This document shows, piece after piece, positions 46,671 through 56,443 of a DNA stretch of 64,000 nucleotides. Below the pieces are notes generated by a model that saw only the letters and a list, made by a program, of their open reading frames with translations, did not search any database and had not been told where the DNA came from. Location of the stretch: contig JAUVXV010000003.1 of NCBI GenBank assembly GCA_030603365.1, positions 62,001 to 126,000 of the forward strand. Reading direction: 5' to 3'. This DNA comes from Candidatus Heimdallarchaeota archaeon (GTDB lineage: Archaea; Asgardarchaeota; Heimdallarchaeia; Heimdallarchaeales; Heimdallarchaeaceae). Both the position numbers and the translations under genes were made by a program. Positions within the stretch are counted from its first letter, which is position 1, and the number at the start of each line of letters is the position of its first letter.

Positions 46671-47795
46671 TTGACTAAAGCTGTTGAAAAATCAATGGAA
46701 CCCTATGAAAAATTAACTAAGACACTCAACACCATACCTAATGGTTTTCCAACTATAGAGGATGGTACTCACCTTCGTCTTCTAGAATGGATCTATGAAC
46801 CTGAAGAAGCAGAATTAGCTAGTAAACTAAAACTTTCTGCTGAAACAGTCAAGAAAATGTCCAGACGTTTGAAGATTCCTGAAGATGAACTTACTAAAAA
46901 GTTAGAGATTATGGAATCAAAAGGACAGTTGCGTATAACCAGGTCACGAGGTCGATTCCCTAGAAGAAAATCAAAAGGTCAAATTAAATATGGTCTATTA
47001 CCTTTTGTTGTAGGAGTTTATGAAGAGCAAATTCACAGAATGGATGCTGAATTTGCTTCCTTGTTTGAAGAATATGTTCAGAAAACTAAAGGAGCAATTA
47101 TTTTTTCGACTAAACCAGCAATTCAGAGAGTTGTTCCGGTTAAAAGCGTAATTAAGACAGAACTTGAAATCCATCCCTATAATCAGGTAGAACAAATGAT
47201 ACTTAATGCTAAAAGCTGGGGTATAAGAGATTGTATTTGTAAAAAACAACAGGAGCTTATTGGTGATCCCTGCAAATACGATGATAGGGTTTGTTTAGTA
47301 TTCTCAGGTAGAGAAAATAAATATGAAGAAAGTCATCAAACCACAACAATAACCATGGAAGAATCACTTCAAATTCTTAAGGAAACTGAAGAAGCTGGAC
47401 TAGTCCATACTTCTATGAATATTGAAGATGGTCATAGTTACATCTGTAACTGTTGTACCTGCTGCTGTGGTGTTCTCAGAGGTTTTGTGGAATGGGGTCA
47501 ACCACAAGCATTCGTTAAATCTGATTATGTTATCGATATAGATGAAGAAACATGTATTGGCTGTGGAAAATGTATTGATAGGTGTCAGTTCAATGCACTT
47601 TCGATAGTTGATAAAAAATGTGTTTCTAATGATAATTGTGTAGGTTGTGGAGTATGTGCCTTAGTTTGTCCTACAGATGCCTTAAGCTTAATTGATAGAA
47701 ACCCCAAAGAAACAAAGAAACCTCCAAAGAATATTTTAATGTGGATGCTTAAACGCGCATTCTCCAGAAAGGTTAATCTCCTCAAAATCATCTAA
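46671..47795 (+). CDS. 4Fe-4S ferredoxin-domain protein with winged-helix-like N terminus
   Basis: Residues 30-85 resemble a DNA-binding helix-turn-helix or winged helix (EEAELASKLKLSAETVKKMS). A central segment carries a Cys cluster (CICKKQ, CKYDDRVC, CNCCTCCC). Two classical ferredoxin motifs follow: CIGCGKCIDRCQ and CVGCGVCALVCP. This architecture is common in archaeal and clostridial COG1145 proteins, and could couple redox state to regulation. The start is TTG at 46671, with GGGGGTAACAAGGTG before it. Confidence 0.7.
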   Translation: MTKAVEKSMEPYEKLTKTLNTIPNGFPTIEDGTHLRLLEWIYEPEEAELASKLKLSAETVKKMSRRLKIPEDELTKKLEIMESKGQLRITRSRGRFPRRKSKGQIKYGLLPFVVGVYEEQIHRMDAEFASLFEEYVQKTKGAIIFSTKPAIQRVVPVKSVIKTELEIHPYNQVEQMILNAKSWGIRDCICKKQQELIGDPCKYDDRVCLVFSGRENKYEESHQTTTITMEESLQILKETEEAGLVHTSMNIEDGHSYICNCCTCCCGVLRGFVEWGQPQAFVKSDYVIDIDEETCIGCGKCIDRCQFNALSIVDKKCVSNDNCVGCGVCALVCPTDALSLIDRNPKETKKPPKNILMWMLKRAFSRKVNLLKII

Positions 47796-47858
47796 TAGAA
47801 TATGATTCTTCATTAAGTACTAAATGCTTAAAAATCTTCAAAAGAATTAGTCTATAGT

Positions 47859-48476
47859 ATGGTGTTGGTTTCAGATCTCTCCAACTATTTTTTTATTACA
47901 TATCTATGTGTCTATGTTATATTTCATGTTCCATTTGATATTTACATGCTGATAAGAAAAGGAAAAGCATCCTACCCAACACCTAAATTCAGATCCACAT
48001 TAGAAGGATTATCAGTAGTTTTATCCTCCTTTATATTTTGGTTCTATATGATTTTAAGTCCAATTATTGTCTTTTCATCAGGCAAGAATATTTTTGTTCT
48101 TGAAGATATCCCAGAAGAAATAAAACTTCCTATAACTATAGTTGGAATTGTCATAATGTCTATAGGGTTGATTGTAGGCTGTTTAGGTAGGATTGGTAGA
48201 GGAGTGTATCTAGCAAGAAATGAAGCAAAGCTTGCTACAAATTGGGGGCATGCACTAGTTAGGCATCCATCATACTTTCTTTACATAACTGGTTTTATTG
48301 GTATCCCGTTTGTTGCTATCTCACCTTATTTGTTTATTCTTTTATTGGGGATTCCTGGTTATATGATAACTTCAAGACTAGAAGAGGGTGTTTTAATTGA
48401 GACTTTTGGAGATGAATACAAAGATTATCAAGAAAAAGTTGGGAGATTTGTTTTCAAAATCAGAAAGAAAAAGTAG
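47859..48476 (+). CDS. ICMT/PEMT-like integral membrane methyltransferase
   Basis: Five spans are followed by the conserved C-terminal blocks GHALVRHPSYFLY and EEGVLIETFGDEYKDYQEKV. These are the SAM-binding signature of isoprenylcysteine carboxyl methyltransferases and related phospholipid methyltransferases. In eukaryotes ICMT finishes CaaX protein processing. Prokaryotic homologues may act on lipids or small isoprenoids. The GTPases here lack a CaaX box, so the target is unclear. Confidence 0.75.
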   Translation: MVLVSDLSNYFFITYLCVYVIFHVPFDIYMLIRKGKASYPTPKFRSTLEGLSVVLSSFIFWFYMILSPIIVFSSGKNIFVLEDIPEEIKLPITIVGIVIMSIGLIVGCLGRIGRGVYLARNEAKLATNWGHALVRHPSYFLYITGFIGIPFVAISPYLFILLLGIPGYMITSRLEEGVLIETFGDEYKDYQEKVGRFVFKIRKKK

Positions 48477-48478
48477 GC

Positions 48479-49837
48479 TCATTTGAAAGGCCATTTTTCT
48501 AACAATCTCAGATTATCTTCCAATTTCGCGTCTTGAAGTATTTTGATTATTTCTGCTTCTTTCAATCTCTTAGGCATCTCCTTCATTTTACTGAAAGCAT
48601 CTATAAAAACAAAAGCAAAAGCAGTTGAAATCTTTGCATCAAGTCTTGATATTTTATCAAATGTGTCAGCTGATGTGTGACCATATCCTCTCCCTACTCT
48701 TGGATCAGGTTTTTCTCCAAAAATACATACGTTAGGAATCCCCTTTAAGAAATATGGATAATTATCACTAGCTGAAATAATGTTATTGGTAATTTTTGGA
48801 TCATAGAGAAGCTCATTCTTTAGTTCTTTTACTTTCACTAATAACTCTTCTATGCCACTGCAAGTAATATGTTTTGGAATATGCCCGATTAAACCGTCAA
48901 GGTTTATCATACCAACAATATCTGCGACATCAGAATCATTAACGTATATTGTAGACCCTACTACTCCAAATTCCTCAACACCAAATGCAACAAATCTCAG
49001 CGTTCTTTCAGGTATATAGTTTACTTCTTTCATCAATCTGGAAATCTCTAAAATCGCAGCGATTGATGCGGCATTATCTGTAGCTCCTTGAGCAATATCA
49101 TGACCATCATAATGACCTCCAATCACAATAACTTCATCCTTATTTTTGCCTGGAATTTCCCAAATGATATGTTTTGATGTTAATTTTGGAATTTCGTTTG
49201 AAACGAATATTTTGCATGTTAGAACATCTTCTTTTCGTAAAATTTCTTTGATGTGCTCATAAGATTCTTTAGATATCCCTATTGCAGGAATTTCTCCTAT
49301 TCTGTTTGATCTTACAGAACCTGTCGGAAATAGTTGTCCCGGATTATGATTTGCAAAAACAAATACTTTTGCACCGTACTCATAAGCATTAGCATATTTT
49401 ATCCTTCGATGTAACCAGCCTTCCTCTGTATCTCCTGAATGAATCATTACAGCTTTTCCTGGAGTAGAATTCTTAATCCGTTTTAGTTCTGTTTCTGATC
49501 CACCAAACCCATCAATAATGTTTGTTTCTATAGTTTCACCATTTGTTGAAGGAGCTAAAACTAGTGATATTGCTGGAAAAGAGTATTCTTTCGTTTTACT
49601 TACAATGCTAAATTTACATTCTCCTCTTATCCAACCTTGATATTCAAAATCATAATTAATAACAGGAATTCCAATATCCTTGAGATACTTGTTCATATAT
49701 TCCTGAGCAATTTTTTCACTTTCTGTTCCTGAAAATCTACTCCCCATTAAGCAAAGATCTTTTATTGTTTCAAAAATCGAATCTTTGGAAAAAATCTTTC
49801 CTAATATTCTTTCCTTAAGATCCACTTCTTCATTCAT
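48479..49837 (-). CDS. M28-family metallopeptidase (aminopeptidase)
   Basis: A zinc-dependent peptidase. The ligands lie in GGHYDGHDIAQGATDNAA (His, Asp) and VEEFGVVGS (the Glu-Glu pair), with a later Asp/His in the last third. The protease-associated insert precedes the catalytic half. No signal peptide is visible, so it probably acts inside the cell, hydrolysing N-terminal residues or dipeptides. It is in the same orientation as the thioredoxin-like and KaiC-like genes. Confidence 0.82.
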   Translation of the reverse strand: MNEEVDLKERILGKIFSKDSIFETIKDLCLMGSRFSGTESEKIAQEYMNKYLKDIGIPVINYDFEYQGWIRGECKFSIVSKTKEYSFPAISLVLAPSTNGETIETNIIDGFGGSETELKRIKNSTPGKAVMIHSGDTEEGWLHRRIKYANAYEYGAKVFVFANHNPGQLFPTGSVRSNRIGEIPAIGISKESYEHIKEILRKEDVLTCKIFVSNEIPKLTSKHIIWEIPGKNKDEVIVIGGHYDGHDIAQGATDNAASIAAILEISRLMKEVNYIPERTLRFVAFGVEEFGVVGSTIYVNDSDVADIVGMINLDGLIGHIPKHITCSGIEELLVKVKELKNELLYDPKITNNIISASDNYPYFLKGIPNVCIFGEKPDPRVGRGYGHTSADTFDKISRLDAKISTAFAFVFIDAFSKMKEMPKRLKEAEIIKILQDAKLEDNLRLLEKWPFK

Positions 49838-49868
49838 GTCTAAATATTTGGATTATGGACTTTTAAAA

Positions 49869-50132
49869 CTAACTCCCCAACGTTAGAAAGAAATCTAGTT
49901 GTTCTCTGATAAATGCTTCATCAGCACTACCAATAATGCGTTGATTGTTAGGAAGAACTATTGTAGGTATTGCAACTATCTGATACTCTTCTGCTTTTGC
50001 TATATCCTTGGAAACATCAATTATTTCAAGCTCTAGATGATCTGAATCTGCAATAATGTGTCTTAAAACACCTTCCAAATAAGGACACCAACTACAGGAT
50101 GGACTCTTGAATAGTATTATTTTAAGACTCAT
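49869..50132 (-). CDS. Thioredoxin/glutaredoxin-like protein
   Basis: The 87-residue protein has the CxxC active site CSWC at residues 13-16. A cis-Pro is in AIPTIVLPN and a typical thioredoxin fold pattern follows. It is small, like archaeal glutaredoxin-like proteins. Its ATG lies eight bases after the KaiC-like stop, and GGTG overlaps that stop. It is translationally linked to that gene. Confidence 0.85.
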   Translation of the reverse strand: MSLKIILFKSPSCSWCPYLEGVLRHIIADSDHLELEIIDVSKDIAKAEEYQIVAIPTIVLPNNQRIIGSADEAFIREQLDFFLTLGS

Positions 50133-50140
50133 TATAACAC

Positions 50141-51547
50141 CTAATCGACAATTTCTATTAATGGTATTTTCTCCTTATATTTCACTACTTTGGGTAGGAA
50201 GGTCGCTCCTGTTGAACTTTTTATACACTCAATATATGTTGTATAATCTTCTCTAGAAAATCTGATTATAATATCTGCAGTTGTTCGCAATCTTGCTAAC
50301 ATTTCTCTACTAATAGCATTGAAGTTTATGAATGAATGAGCTACAGCTCTCTTCTCCTTAATATTGAAGGATTGGAGTGCGAAATAACGCAAGAATTCAG
50401 ATTCAGAAAGAATATTAGCATCATCTGTAAGATCTCCATAAACGACTACTTTCTGATTCGATTTTTGAAATGCTTCCATCAATTCAACAGTTACAGAAAT
50501 CATATCATCTGTTGTCATTAGTTGACTCATTTCTCTAGCTTCTATTGCAGTTACTGAACGATTATACTTGTCAATGAATACGATATTTCCTTTATTCATA
50601 AAAGGTTCAATGTCACAATCAGCTTTTTTGAAGTCTTCAATAATCCTAGATGAATACATATGTACATTAGAATGAATAATTATTCCCTTGTCCTTTTCAA
50701 GATTGTAACATAAAGTACTCAAAAATAATGGAAAATAATTTGTTTCGCCATCAACTTCTATCAATACAACACTCCCAGAAGGAATACCTCCTCCAAGCAA
50801 ATTATCTAGTTTTTCTATACCTGATGATTCTTCATGTATTATAGATACTGGAGGTTGTTCTGACCTTAGGATGGATATGCCATCTCTATTGATAATGAAC
50901 CTGTTCTCAGAATTAATTGGTTTTGCTGACCTTAGTTTTGGAATTGAGATTCGTTTAATGAGTTGATTGTTTTTTAATTCAGTTCGAATCTTAATTACAC
51001 CATCAACAAGAAACTCCTCTATGGTGGAATATTCCTCGTTCATCCGGGATTCAGCAGTTAGAACTAGCACTGCATCTTCATTAGTGATTTCCCGTATGAA
51101 ATCCATGAAATTGCTTCTAGCAGTTTTTTCATATTTGAACTCAGCAAAGAAAGCTGAAATTGAATCAAAAATTATCATTTTTGCATTGATAGTTTGCATT
51201 CTATTTTTGGTTCGAGCAATAATAGCTGATAAATCAAACCTATCTGTCTGAACTAGATTTGTTCCCATGGGTTTTAGAGACATCTTTTCTAGAAGTAATA
51301 ATCCTTTTTCTACATATGAATCCAGATCCATATTAAATGATTTACCATAAATCATCAATTTCTCAATATCCACTTCTGTTGAGATAAACAAGACCGGAAT
51401 GCCTGCTTTTAGAGCTCCAAGAGTCATAAAGAGTGAGAGAACTGTCTTCCCTGATCCGGCAGTTCCTTTAATTGCATAGCAGAAGCTTGTCCTCAAACCT
51501 CCGTCCATCATTTTATCAAGTTCTTCTATGCCAGTAGAAATAATCAT
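50141..51547 (-). CDS. Two-domain KaiC-like RecA ATPase, second domain degenerate
   Basis: Domain 1 has the Walker A GTAGSGKTVL near residue 29 and Walker B in AKMIIFDSISAFF, and probably hydrolyses ATP. Domain 2 starts at SSGIEKLDNLLGGGIPSG, but its P-loop is EVDGETNYF without GKT, so it is catalytically dead. KaiC-family proteins in archaea act in signalling and motility switches; no partner is clear here beyond the thioredoxin-like neighbour. Confidence 0.8.
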   Translation of the reverse strand: MIISTGIEELDKMMDGGLRTSFCYAIKGTAGSGKTVLSLFMTLGALKAGIPVLFISTEVDIEKLMIYGKSFNMDLDSYVEKGLLLLEKMSLKPMGTNLVQTDRFDLSAIIARTKNRMQTINAKMIIFDSISAFFAEFKYEKTARSNFMDFIREITNEDAVLVLTAESRMNEEYSTIEEFLVDGVIKIRTELKNNQLIKRISIPKLRSAKPINSENRFIINRDGISILRSEQPPVSIIHEESSGIEKLDNLLGGGIPSGSVVLIEVDGETNYFPLFLSTLCYNLEKDKGIIIHSNVHMYSSRIIEDFKKADCDIEPFMNKGNIVFIDKYNRSVTAIEAREMSQLMTTDDMISVTVELMEAFQKSNQKVVVYGDLTDDANILSESEFLRYFALQSFNIKEKRAVAHSFINFNAISREMLARLRTTADIIIRFSREDYTTYIECIKSSTGATFLPKVVKYKEKIPLIEIVD

Positions 51548-51655
51548 CTTTTTTCAATTATGAAGATATTCAAACTTGTATAAAATTATATCTAAAGTTG
51601 TAGAAGGGTGTTAGTTTGATTTCTAAAAGAACTCAACTTATTTATATTATTAGAA

Positions 51656-52222
51656 ATGTTTCAGCTTATTATGGTTCCTAAATATTCGGCTCAAATGGTT
51701 GGTAGACGAATAATAGTTTGGAGCATCGAACAAGGAATGGAACTATATTCAAGTGGATTTTATGGTAAACCCATAGGTGTAAGAAAACCACAGTTGGGGG
51801 ATGAATTCAGAGATCCTTCTGAAATTTCACCATTTGAAACTATGTATCTTCTTAATCAAAAACTGATTACACTGACAGATGAACAGAATAAAACAATAAC
51901 AAAAAAAATCTTCTTAGAAAAATGTATTCAAAACTTTCTAAGCTTTGAGAGTAAAATGAGAGTTTATAGTCACTTAAGAGACTTAGGGTATATCGTTAGA
52001 CCAGGTTTAAAGTTCGGTGTTGATTTCGCAGTTTATATTAAAGGTCCTGGACTTGAACATAGTCCATATATGGTCCAAATAATTGAAAAAGATGGAAAAA
52101 TAGACCCAATAGAATTAGTCAAAGCAGGCAGATTAGCAACAACTGTACGAAAAAATTTTGTGATTGCTTCTACAATAAAAAACAAATTACATTTCTTCAT
52201 TTTTGGTAGGTTTAAACCATAA
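51656..52222 (+). CDS. endA: tRNA-splicing endonuclease EndA
   Basis: The C-terminal catalytic domain has YSHLRDLGYIVRPGLKFGVDFAVY, then the His in GLEHSPYM and the Lys in ELVKAGRLATTVRK. These give the Tyr-His-Lys triad of archaeal EndA. The length of 188 residues fits the short single-domain homotetrameric or heteromeric class. It cuts bulge-helix-bulge introns. An internal ATG at 51671 is a possible alternative start. Confidence 0.9.
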   Translation: MFQLIMVPKYSAQMVGRRIIVWSIEQGMELYSSGFYGKPIGVRKPQLGDEFRDPSEISPFETMYLLNQKLITLTDEQNKTITKKIFLEKCIQNFLSFESKMRVYSHLRDLGYIVRPGLKFGVDFAVYIKGPGLEHSPYMVQIIEKDGKIDPIELVKAGRLATTVRKNFVIASTIKNKLHFFIFGRFKP

Positions 52223-52307
52223 TAACAATATAACTAAAATCCCCAATAGAAAATATTTTTCCTTTTTACTACCATAAAAGATTAAAAGAATTAAAATTAT
52301 CCTTTTA

Positions 52308-53498
52308 ATGTTTATGAGTTCTTCAACAGATTGGCAAGTGGATGTTCTCGAATTTGCTCAGAAATGCATTTATTGTGGTTATTGTTCACTATGTCCAACA
52401 TATAAAGAACTCAAATGGGAGACTTATCATCCTCGTGGAATTCTTGAACAGATAAAGTTATATTTCACAGAAGGAACAAAAGAAGAAGTCAAATTAGACA
52501 CTTCGAAATCACTTTTTGAAGCGATTTTTGCTTGTACAATGTGTAAAATGTGCGAGAATATTTGTCTTGCTGATATTCCTTTGCTGAAAATCTGGGAGCA
52601 AATCCGTCAAGAATCTTTCAAGAAAGGCAGATGGAACCCTTCAATGCTTTCTCTTTATAATAAAGTTAAGGACACCTACAATATCTATGGTTTACCTTCT
52701 GAAGATAGACTTACTTGGGCAAAGATGAGTGGTTTAGTGATGACTAGACGAACCAAGAAGAAAGCCCCATTAGCTTATTTCATTGGATGTCAAGCTGCGT
52801 ATTCTGGAAAGATGGGACAGGTAGCTCCTAGCGTTGTCAAAATCCTAAGAAAAACGAAAACTAATTTCACAATTCTTGGAACTGATGAATGGTGCTGTGG
52901 TTCTCCTGTCTTCTTAGCAGGAGGTTACTCTGTAGGTAAGAGTTTTGCTAAACATAATTTGGATGAATTAAAGAAATTGGGTGTAAAGAGACTTGTTACA
53001 GCTTGTTCAGGTTGCTATCGAACTTTCAAAATAGTTTATCCAAGAGTTCTAGGAGATAGCTGGGATATTGAAGTCCTTCACATTTCTGAATTAGCAAATG
53101 AGTTAATCAAAGCAGGTAAATTGAAACTAAAGCATAAATTCAAAGAAAAAATTACCTTCAAAGATCCTTGTGAGTTGGTTAGACACTGTGAATTAATAGA
53201 AGCACCCAGAGATGTGATAAATAGCATTCCAAATGTTCGATTTGAAGAATTACCTTCCAATCGAAATGAAGCATTATGTTGTGGAGGAGGAGGATTATTG
53301 AAACTCAATGATTCTGAGTTAGTTGGCAAAGTTAATTCCAAATTGATATCAGAGATTGAGTATTCTGAAGCTGATATAGTTGCAAATGGTTGTCCTACTT
53401 GTTTAGATACAATAATGACTGGAGTTAAGAATAAAGGTTTAGATGTCGAAGTTATAGATATTGCAGAACTCATCTTAAGAGCAATGGGGGATAAATAA
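52308..53498 (+). CDS. GlpC/HdrD-like Fe-S oxidoreductase with CCG domains
   Basis: Two N-terminal 4Fe-4S motifs (CIYCGYCSLCP and CTMCKMCENIC) precede two CCG-type domains with CCGSPVFLAGG and CCGGGGLLKL. This is the architecture of GlpC, LldE and HdrD. It likely passes electrons between the adjacent flavoprotein and an acceptor. Its TAA overlaps the next ATG as TAATG, so the genes are translationally coupled. Confidence 0.85.
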   Translation: MFMSSSTDWQVDVLEFAQKCIYCGYCSLCPTYKELKWETYHPRGILEQIKLYFTEGTKEEVKLDTSKSLFEAIFACTMCKMCENICLADIPLLKIWEQIRQESFKKGRWNPSMLSLYNKVKDTYNIYGLPSEDRLTWAKMSGLVMTRRTKKKAPLAYFIGCQAAYSGKMGQVAPSVVKILRKTKTNFTILGTDEWCCGSPVFLAGGYSVGKSFAKHNLDELKKLGVKRLVTACSGCYRTFKIVYPRVLGDSWDIEVLHISELANELIKAGKLKLKHKFKEKITFKDPCELVRHCELIEAPRDVINSIPNVRFEELPSNRNEALCCGGGGLLKLNDSELVGKVNSKLISEIEYSEADIVANGCPTCLDTIMTGVKNKGLDVEVIDIAELILRAMGDK

Positions 53499-54910
53499 TG
53501 ACATTAAAGAAGAAAGCAAGATCAAGATTTGTTCGATTTCTTGGTAAACAACTTCGTGAAGATAGAACAACTCTTCAAATTTATTCTAGAGATATGGCAG
53601 ATTTACCTTCTTTAGTTAGCATATTTTTCCAAAATATTCCTGATGGTGTTATCCTTGCTTCTTCAGTAAAAGACATCCAAACTATATATTCGGTGGCCAA
53701 TGAAACAAAAACACCAATTACTCAAAGAGCAGCTGGAACAGCTGGTTTAGGAGGAAGTATTACTTACAAAAAAGGATTAGTTATAGATACTAAAGGATTT
53801 GAACAACATTACTTGGTTAATCCATTAGATCAAACTGTAGTTGTCAGTCCTTCGTATGTTTTCTCTGATTTACAGAGGAAGCTAAAATTAGAGGGTTTCT
53901 CATTATGCTCTTATCCTTCAAGTTATCATTCTGCAACAATTGGCGGATGGATAGCGCATGGGGGACATGGGATTGGTAGTGCTCAATATGGAGGAGTATT
54001 AGAACAGATAGTAGAAATTGAGGTAGTTCTGCCAACAGGTCACTTAGTAAAATATACAGAAAGAGATCATATTTCACTATTTGTAGGCTCACATGGGACA
54101 TTAGGGACAATTACAGAAGTTACATTGCGAGTCAAATTTGATATCCCGTTAAAACACCAAGGTTGTACCTTTGATTCTCCAAAAGAGTTAATTCAAGGAC
54201 TAGAAGAAATAGTAAGGATTTTTCCATATTCTGTTTGGTTTCTAAATCCAGAACATGTTGCTCTTTTCAATGAAACATTTGGTTATAATCTACCCATTAG
54301 ATATGTGGCAATAATCTCAAAAGAAGTTAATTTCGAGGAAGAAGAACTAGAATTCAGTAGGCTATTTAATAACGCCGTTCGTAATGCTGGGGGTCAAATT
54401 CTCGATCGTAGGTATACAGAGGATATTTGGCAATTCAGATTTAAATCATTTTCAATGCTAAAGCAGTGTAAAGATTTTGTTGTTTCTGAAGTGATATTGC
54501 CAATAGAAGCTAGTGACAAATATATAAGAAAATTAGTGTCCAAATTTAAAGGAAACATTCACTTAGAAGGAGAGGTAATCTCACCAACTCATTATGCTTT
54601 AATGATGTATCTATTATATGATGAAAAATTATCATCTTTAAAGAAAACTCTATTGAATCTGAAACTGTTCAATTTAACAATAGGAAGTAAAAAAGTAAAA
54701 GGCACACCATACTCAACTGGACTATGGTTCTCAGGATACTATGGGAAGATATATGGTAAAGATGAATTGCGACGATATAAAGAATTTAAGAAAAGCGTTG
54801 ATCCGAAGAACATTAGCAATCCAGGAAAAGTATTATCTCCAAAATTAAGATTCCTTCCAATAGTGAGTTTGAAATTTGCCGTAAGATTAGCAAGTAGGTT
54901 AATACTATGA
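53498..54910 (+). CDS. GlcD-like FAD-binding oxidase
   Basis: The protein is a PCMH/VAO-type flavoprotein. AAGTAGLGGSITYKKG and SATIGGWIAHGGHGIGSAQYG bind FAD, and the C-terminal substrate domain ends with the usual NPGKVLSP-like block (SNPGKVLSPKL). It resembles glycolate/lactate dehydrogenases of the GlcD/LldD-independent group, which oxidise 2-hydroxy acids. With the HdrD-like neighbour it could feed electrons from a hydroxy acid. The substrate is unknown. Confidence 0.85.
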   Translation: MTLKKKARSRFVRFLGKQLREDRTTLQIYSRDMADLPSLVSIFFQNIPDGVILASSVKDIQTIYSVANETKTPITQRAAGTAGLGGSITYKKGLVIDTKGFEQHYLVNPLDQTVVVSPSYVFSDLQRKLKLEGFSLCSYPSSYHSATIGGWIAHGGHGIGSAQYGGVLEQIVEIEVVLPTGHLVKYTERDHISLFVGSHGTLGTITEVTLRVKFDIPLKHQGCTFDSPKELIQGLEEIVRIFPYSVWFLNPEHVALFNETFGYNLPIRYVAIISKEVNFEEEELEFSRLFNNAVRNAGGQILDRRYTEDIWQFRFKSFSMLKQCKDFVVSEVILPIEASDKYIRKLVSKFKGNIHLEGEVISPTHYALMMYLLYDEKLSSLKKTLLNLKLFNLTIGSKKVKGTPYSTGLWFSGYYGKIYGKDELRRYKEFKKSVDPKNISNPGKVLSPKLRFLPIVSLKFAVRLASRLIL

Positions 54911-55344
54911 AAATACAAGAATATGAATTTCCAGATGATTTACTATATGTGACGGGGGAACCAGGTCATTTTTGGCTAGAGAAAATATCCGAAAATAAAC
55001 TGAAAATTGGCATTGATCATTATGCATCATCAAGAGCAGGAACTATTGAATTCGTTATGACAATGAAATTAGATAAACGTATCAAGAAAGATGATACAAT
55101 TGGTACAATTGAAAGCGGTAAATGGGTTGGTCACATCAAATCACCTATTGACGGAATAATCATTGAGAAAAACGATAATTTGAGAAAAAATCCTGAATTC
55201 ATTAATGAAGATCCCTATGGGAAAGGCTGGGTTCTTATTCTTGAAGGAAAGGAAATAGAAACACAGCTTGAAGAGCACGAACTCATAGTTTCAGCTGGAG
55301 AAAAATTAGAAGAATACATACTTTGGCGAATAAGTGAAGAATAG
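54907..55344 (+). CDS. GcvH-like lipoyl-carrier protein
   Basis: A lipoyl domain close to the glycine cleavage H protein. TIESGKWVGHIKSPIDG aligns with VVESVKAVSEVYSPVSG, so the Lys of SGKW is the predicted lipoylation site. DPYGKGWVLILEG matches NPYGDGWLIKI. No other glycine cleavage genes (gcvT, gcvP) are seen. Its start overlaps the flavoprotein stop as ATGA, tying it to that redox operon rather than to glycine metabolism. Confidence 0.83.
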   Translation: MKIQEYEFPDDLLYVTGEPGHFWLEKISENKLKIGIDHYASSRAGTIEFVMTMKLDKRIKKDDTIGTIESGKWVGHIKSPIDGIIIEKNDNLRKNPEFINEDPYGKGWVLILEGKEIETQLEEHELIVSAGEKLEEYILWRISEE

Positions 55345-55396
55345 CATATCTTCTGAAAGATAGATTTTTATTTTACTTTACTCATTTTGTTTCATT

Positions 55397-56269
55397 ATGT
55401 TCAGCTGGTTCATACTTCTCTTTGCTCTCTTACAAGGAATTTTAGAGTGGTTACCGGTTAGTTCTCAAGGTCAAACAGTATCATTGCTTATCGCATTAGT
55501 TAATCTAGATGAGAACCTAGCATTTCAAATAGCATTGTGGCTTCATCTTGGTACTTTAATAGCTGTCATAATAAAATATCGACGGGAACTGTTTCTCTAC
55601 TTGAATCTGAAGAATAAAGAACCAGAAATTGTTCAGTGGAGAAGATTCTTGATTTTTAGTACTTTAGGGACTATAGTAACTGGTGTTCCCTGTTTTTTAC
55701 TTGTAAAATATCTTATTAAAGACAATTCAGTCTTTGGAGAATACATTATGCTTGTCATTGGTGTAGCTCTAATCATAACAGCTGCTTTACTCTTCTATTC
55801 TGATCGGAAGAAAAATAGAATAGGTACTCAACCAGAAGAAATATCTGAAGAGAACAAGTTAGTAAAACAAGCATCCATCGAAGATTTATCTAAACTGAAA
55901 ATGATAACCAGTGGTCTTTTTCAAGGATTTTCAATTATACCAGGAATAAGTCGTTCTGGAATAACAATGAGTGGGTTGTTGTTCATGTCAACGAAAAAGG
56001 AAGATGCAATTAAAGGCAGTTTTCTGATGAGTATACCTGCTGTCATTGGAGGTTTCATTCTAGATGTTACTTTTACAGCTGTTGAAGGAGGAGCTATATT
56101 CCCTATAGAATGGTGGCAGTTACTAATTGCAATTCTATTAACAGCAATTATTGGTTATTTAACTATAGAGCTTTTCCTTTTCATTGCTAGAAAATACAAT
56201 TTTGCTTTAATTTGTTTAATTCTAGGAATACTTACTTTAGTGTTATTTGCCATTCGGTTTGCTGGATAA
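55397..56269 (+). CDS. uppP: Undecaprenyl-diphosphatase UppP-like
   Basis: This membrane phosphatase of the BacA/UppP family recycles polyprenyl diphosphate. QGILEWLPVSSQGQ matches the (E/Q)xxxE motif, and GISRSGIT the second conserved motif with its key Arg. The His that follows SSTG in E. coli is Gln here. About eight spans are predicted. It probably dephosphorylates dolichyl- or undecaprenyl-type carriers used in surface glycosylation. Confidence 0.85.
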   Translation: MFSWFILLFALLQGILEWLPVSSQGQTVSLLIALVNLDENLAFQIALWLHLGTLIAVIIKYRRELFLYLNLKNKEPEIVQWRRFLIFSTLGTIVTGVPCFLLVKYLIKDNSVFGEYIMLVIGVALIITAALLFYSDRKKNRIGTQPEEISEENKLVKQASIEDLSKLKMITSGLFQGFSIIPGISRSGITMSGLLFMSTKKEDAIKGSFLMSIPAVIGGFILDVTFTAVEGGAIFPIEWWQLLIAILLTAIIGYLTIELFLFIARKYNFALICLILGILTLVLFAIRFAG

Positions 56270-56443
56270 AAAACAATGACAATTGAAACCTTCAAAATCA
56301 TTTTATATAATGAAGTTAAAACTAATCAATAGACATAATAAATTGTATTACAGTTAACGAAAACGTTAAATTAACTAGAATTACTATATGATTGTTTATA
56401 CTAGCAGTAATACCAGCTCAGTTAGGTAAAAATAGGTGAATGA

